Source of the DNA: Lysobacterales bacterium
Lineage (GTDB): Bacteria > Pseudomonadota > Gammaproteobacteria > Xanthomonadales > SZUA-36
Assembly: GCA_029287515.1 (NCBI GenBank)
Contig: JARFQZ010000332.1
Coordinates: 1 to 5,333, forward strand
Direction: 5' to 3'
Length of the DNA stretch: 5,333 nucleotides
The notes below the pieces were generated by a model. That model was not told where the DNA came from and did no database searches. It worked only from the letters and a program-made list of their open reading frames with translations. This document shows positions 4,869 to 5,333 of the stretch, one piece after another (positions within the stretch are counted from its first letter, which is position 1; every line of letters starts with the position of its first letter). Position numbers and translations under genes: made by a program.

Positions 4869-5333
4869 TTGAATCGATTGATTAGGCTAGCACTGGTGCT
4901 GTTGACGGCTATGACCAGCCTGGCCAGTGTCGCCCAGACGGAGCAGCTGGACCTGCCGGACATGGGCGCCTCCGCCGACGCCATCCTTTCAAAGGCGGAA
5001 GAGGCAGAGTACGCCAAGGCCCTGCTGATGCAAATGCGGGCCTACGAGGTATTAAACGAAGACCCGCTGATCAGCGCCTATTTCGAGGACATGGGTTTTC
5101 GGCTCGCTGCCCACAGTGACCGCCCCGACAAGGCGTTCACATTCGTGGTGCTTGACCAACCGGTGGTCAATGCTTTTGCCGCTCCCGGGGGGGTCATTGC
5201 GCTTTATAGCGGGCTGATCCTCGCTGCCGACGACGAACACGAGGTTGCCGGCGTGCTCGCGCATGAAATCGCGCATATTACGCAGCTGCACCTGTACCGC
5301 GCCTATGAGAACCAGCAGGCGATGACCATTCCG
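4869..5333 (+). CDS. bepA: BepA-type periplasmic M48 metalloprotease, N-terminal part
   Basis: The first 155 codons of an M48-family zinc protease that runs off the right edge. BepA acts in the periplasm in quality control of outer-membrane proteins, helping LptD mature and degrading stalled substrates; its C-terminal TPR domain would lie outside the window. Visible: a signal peptide (basic MNRLIRL, a Leu-rich core, likely cleavage after SVA near residue 22), LPDMG shortly after, DPLISAYFEDMGFRL, NAFAAPGGVIALYSGL, and the zinc motif HEIAH (132-136) followed by ITQLHLYRAYENQQ, close to E. coli BepA. The start is uncertain. TTG at 4869 is preferred, with AAGAG seven bases upstream and a normal signal peptide; GTG at 4842 would add nine residues but lacks a ribosome site. 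The ATG at 4911 would destroy the signal peptide. Confidence 0.85.
   Translation, partial: MNRLIRLALVLLTAMTSLASVAQTEQLDLPDMGASADAILSKAEEAEYAKALLMQMRAYEVLNEDPLISAYFEDMGFRLAAHSDRPDKAFTFVVLDQPVVNAFAAPGGVIALYSGLILAADDEHEVAGVLAHEIAHITQLHLYRAYENQQAMTIP

Noticed and set aside
5052..5291. 79-codon minus-strand ORF at the right end
   Set aside because: It is antisense to the bepA zinc-motif region, which matches the M48 family clearly on the plus strand.

Overview
The window reads as ordinary chromosomal DNA of a moderately GC-rich gammaproteobacterium. Four things point that way: a PerM-type AI-2E family transporter, a BepA-type periplasmic M48 protease, a FadL/OmpP1 outer-membrane barrel, and a complete TusD-TusC-TusB-TusE sulfur relay. 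The genus cannot be told from the sequence. No tRNA, rRNA, CRISPR array, insertion sequence or prophage feature was seen, and coding density is high. The longest stretch without a confident gene is 259 bases.

Layout from left to right. Positions 1-111 (minus) hold the first 37 codons of perM. Positions 143-1330 (minus) hold a FadL-like outer-membrane protein that probably starts a transcript continuing into perM. Positions 1331-1589 are a divergent intergenic region with a near-consensus promoter facing the FadL-like gene, an extended -10 promoter facing thiD, and a doubtful 30-codon ORF. Positions 1590-2393 (plus) hold a ThiD-family kinase. It converges tail to tail on an NAD-type isocitrate dehydrogenase (2390-3394, minus), and the two stop codons share one TTAA. 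The tusDCBE cluster (4792 down to 3441, minus) lies upstream of the dehydrogenase, in the same direction, with tight or overlapping junctions. A 76-base divergent gap separates tusD from a bepA-like M48 protease gene (4869 to the window edge, plus), of which 155 codons are visible.

How the genes fit together. TusD, TusC and TusB form the heterohexamer that takes sulfane sulfur from TusA and passes it to TusE, which delivers it to MnmA for 2-thiolation of U34 in certain tRNAs. TusE has only the penultimate cysteine of the DsrC family, which fits tRNA thiolation better than dissimilatory sulfur metabolism. The dehydrogenase is a central-carbon enzyme that may be read from the tus transcript, from its own TATAAT promoter, or both. 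The FadL-like protein, PerM and BepA are envelope proteins. perM and bepA are neighbours in Escherichia coli; here they face outward from the two ends of a seven-gene block.

No wholly new system is evident. The points most worth a second look are unusual residues in the ThiD active-site motifs, a FadL barrel whose N-terminal plug region is not recognisable, the seven-gene block between perM and bepA, the shared TTAA stop, and two mutually exclusive 9-bp inverted repeats inside thiD.
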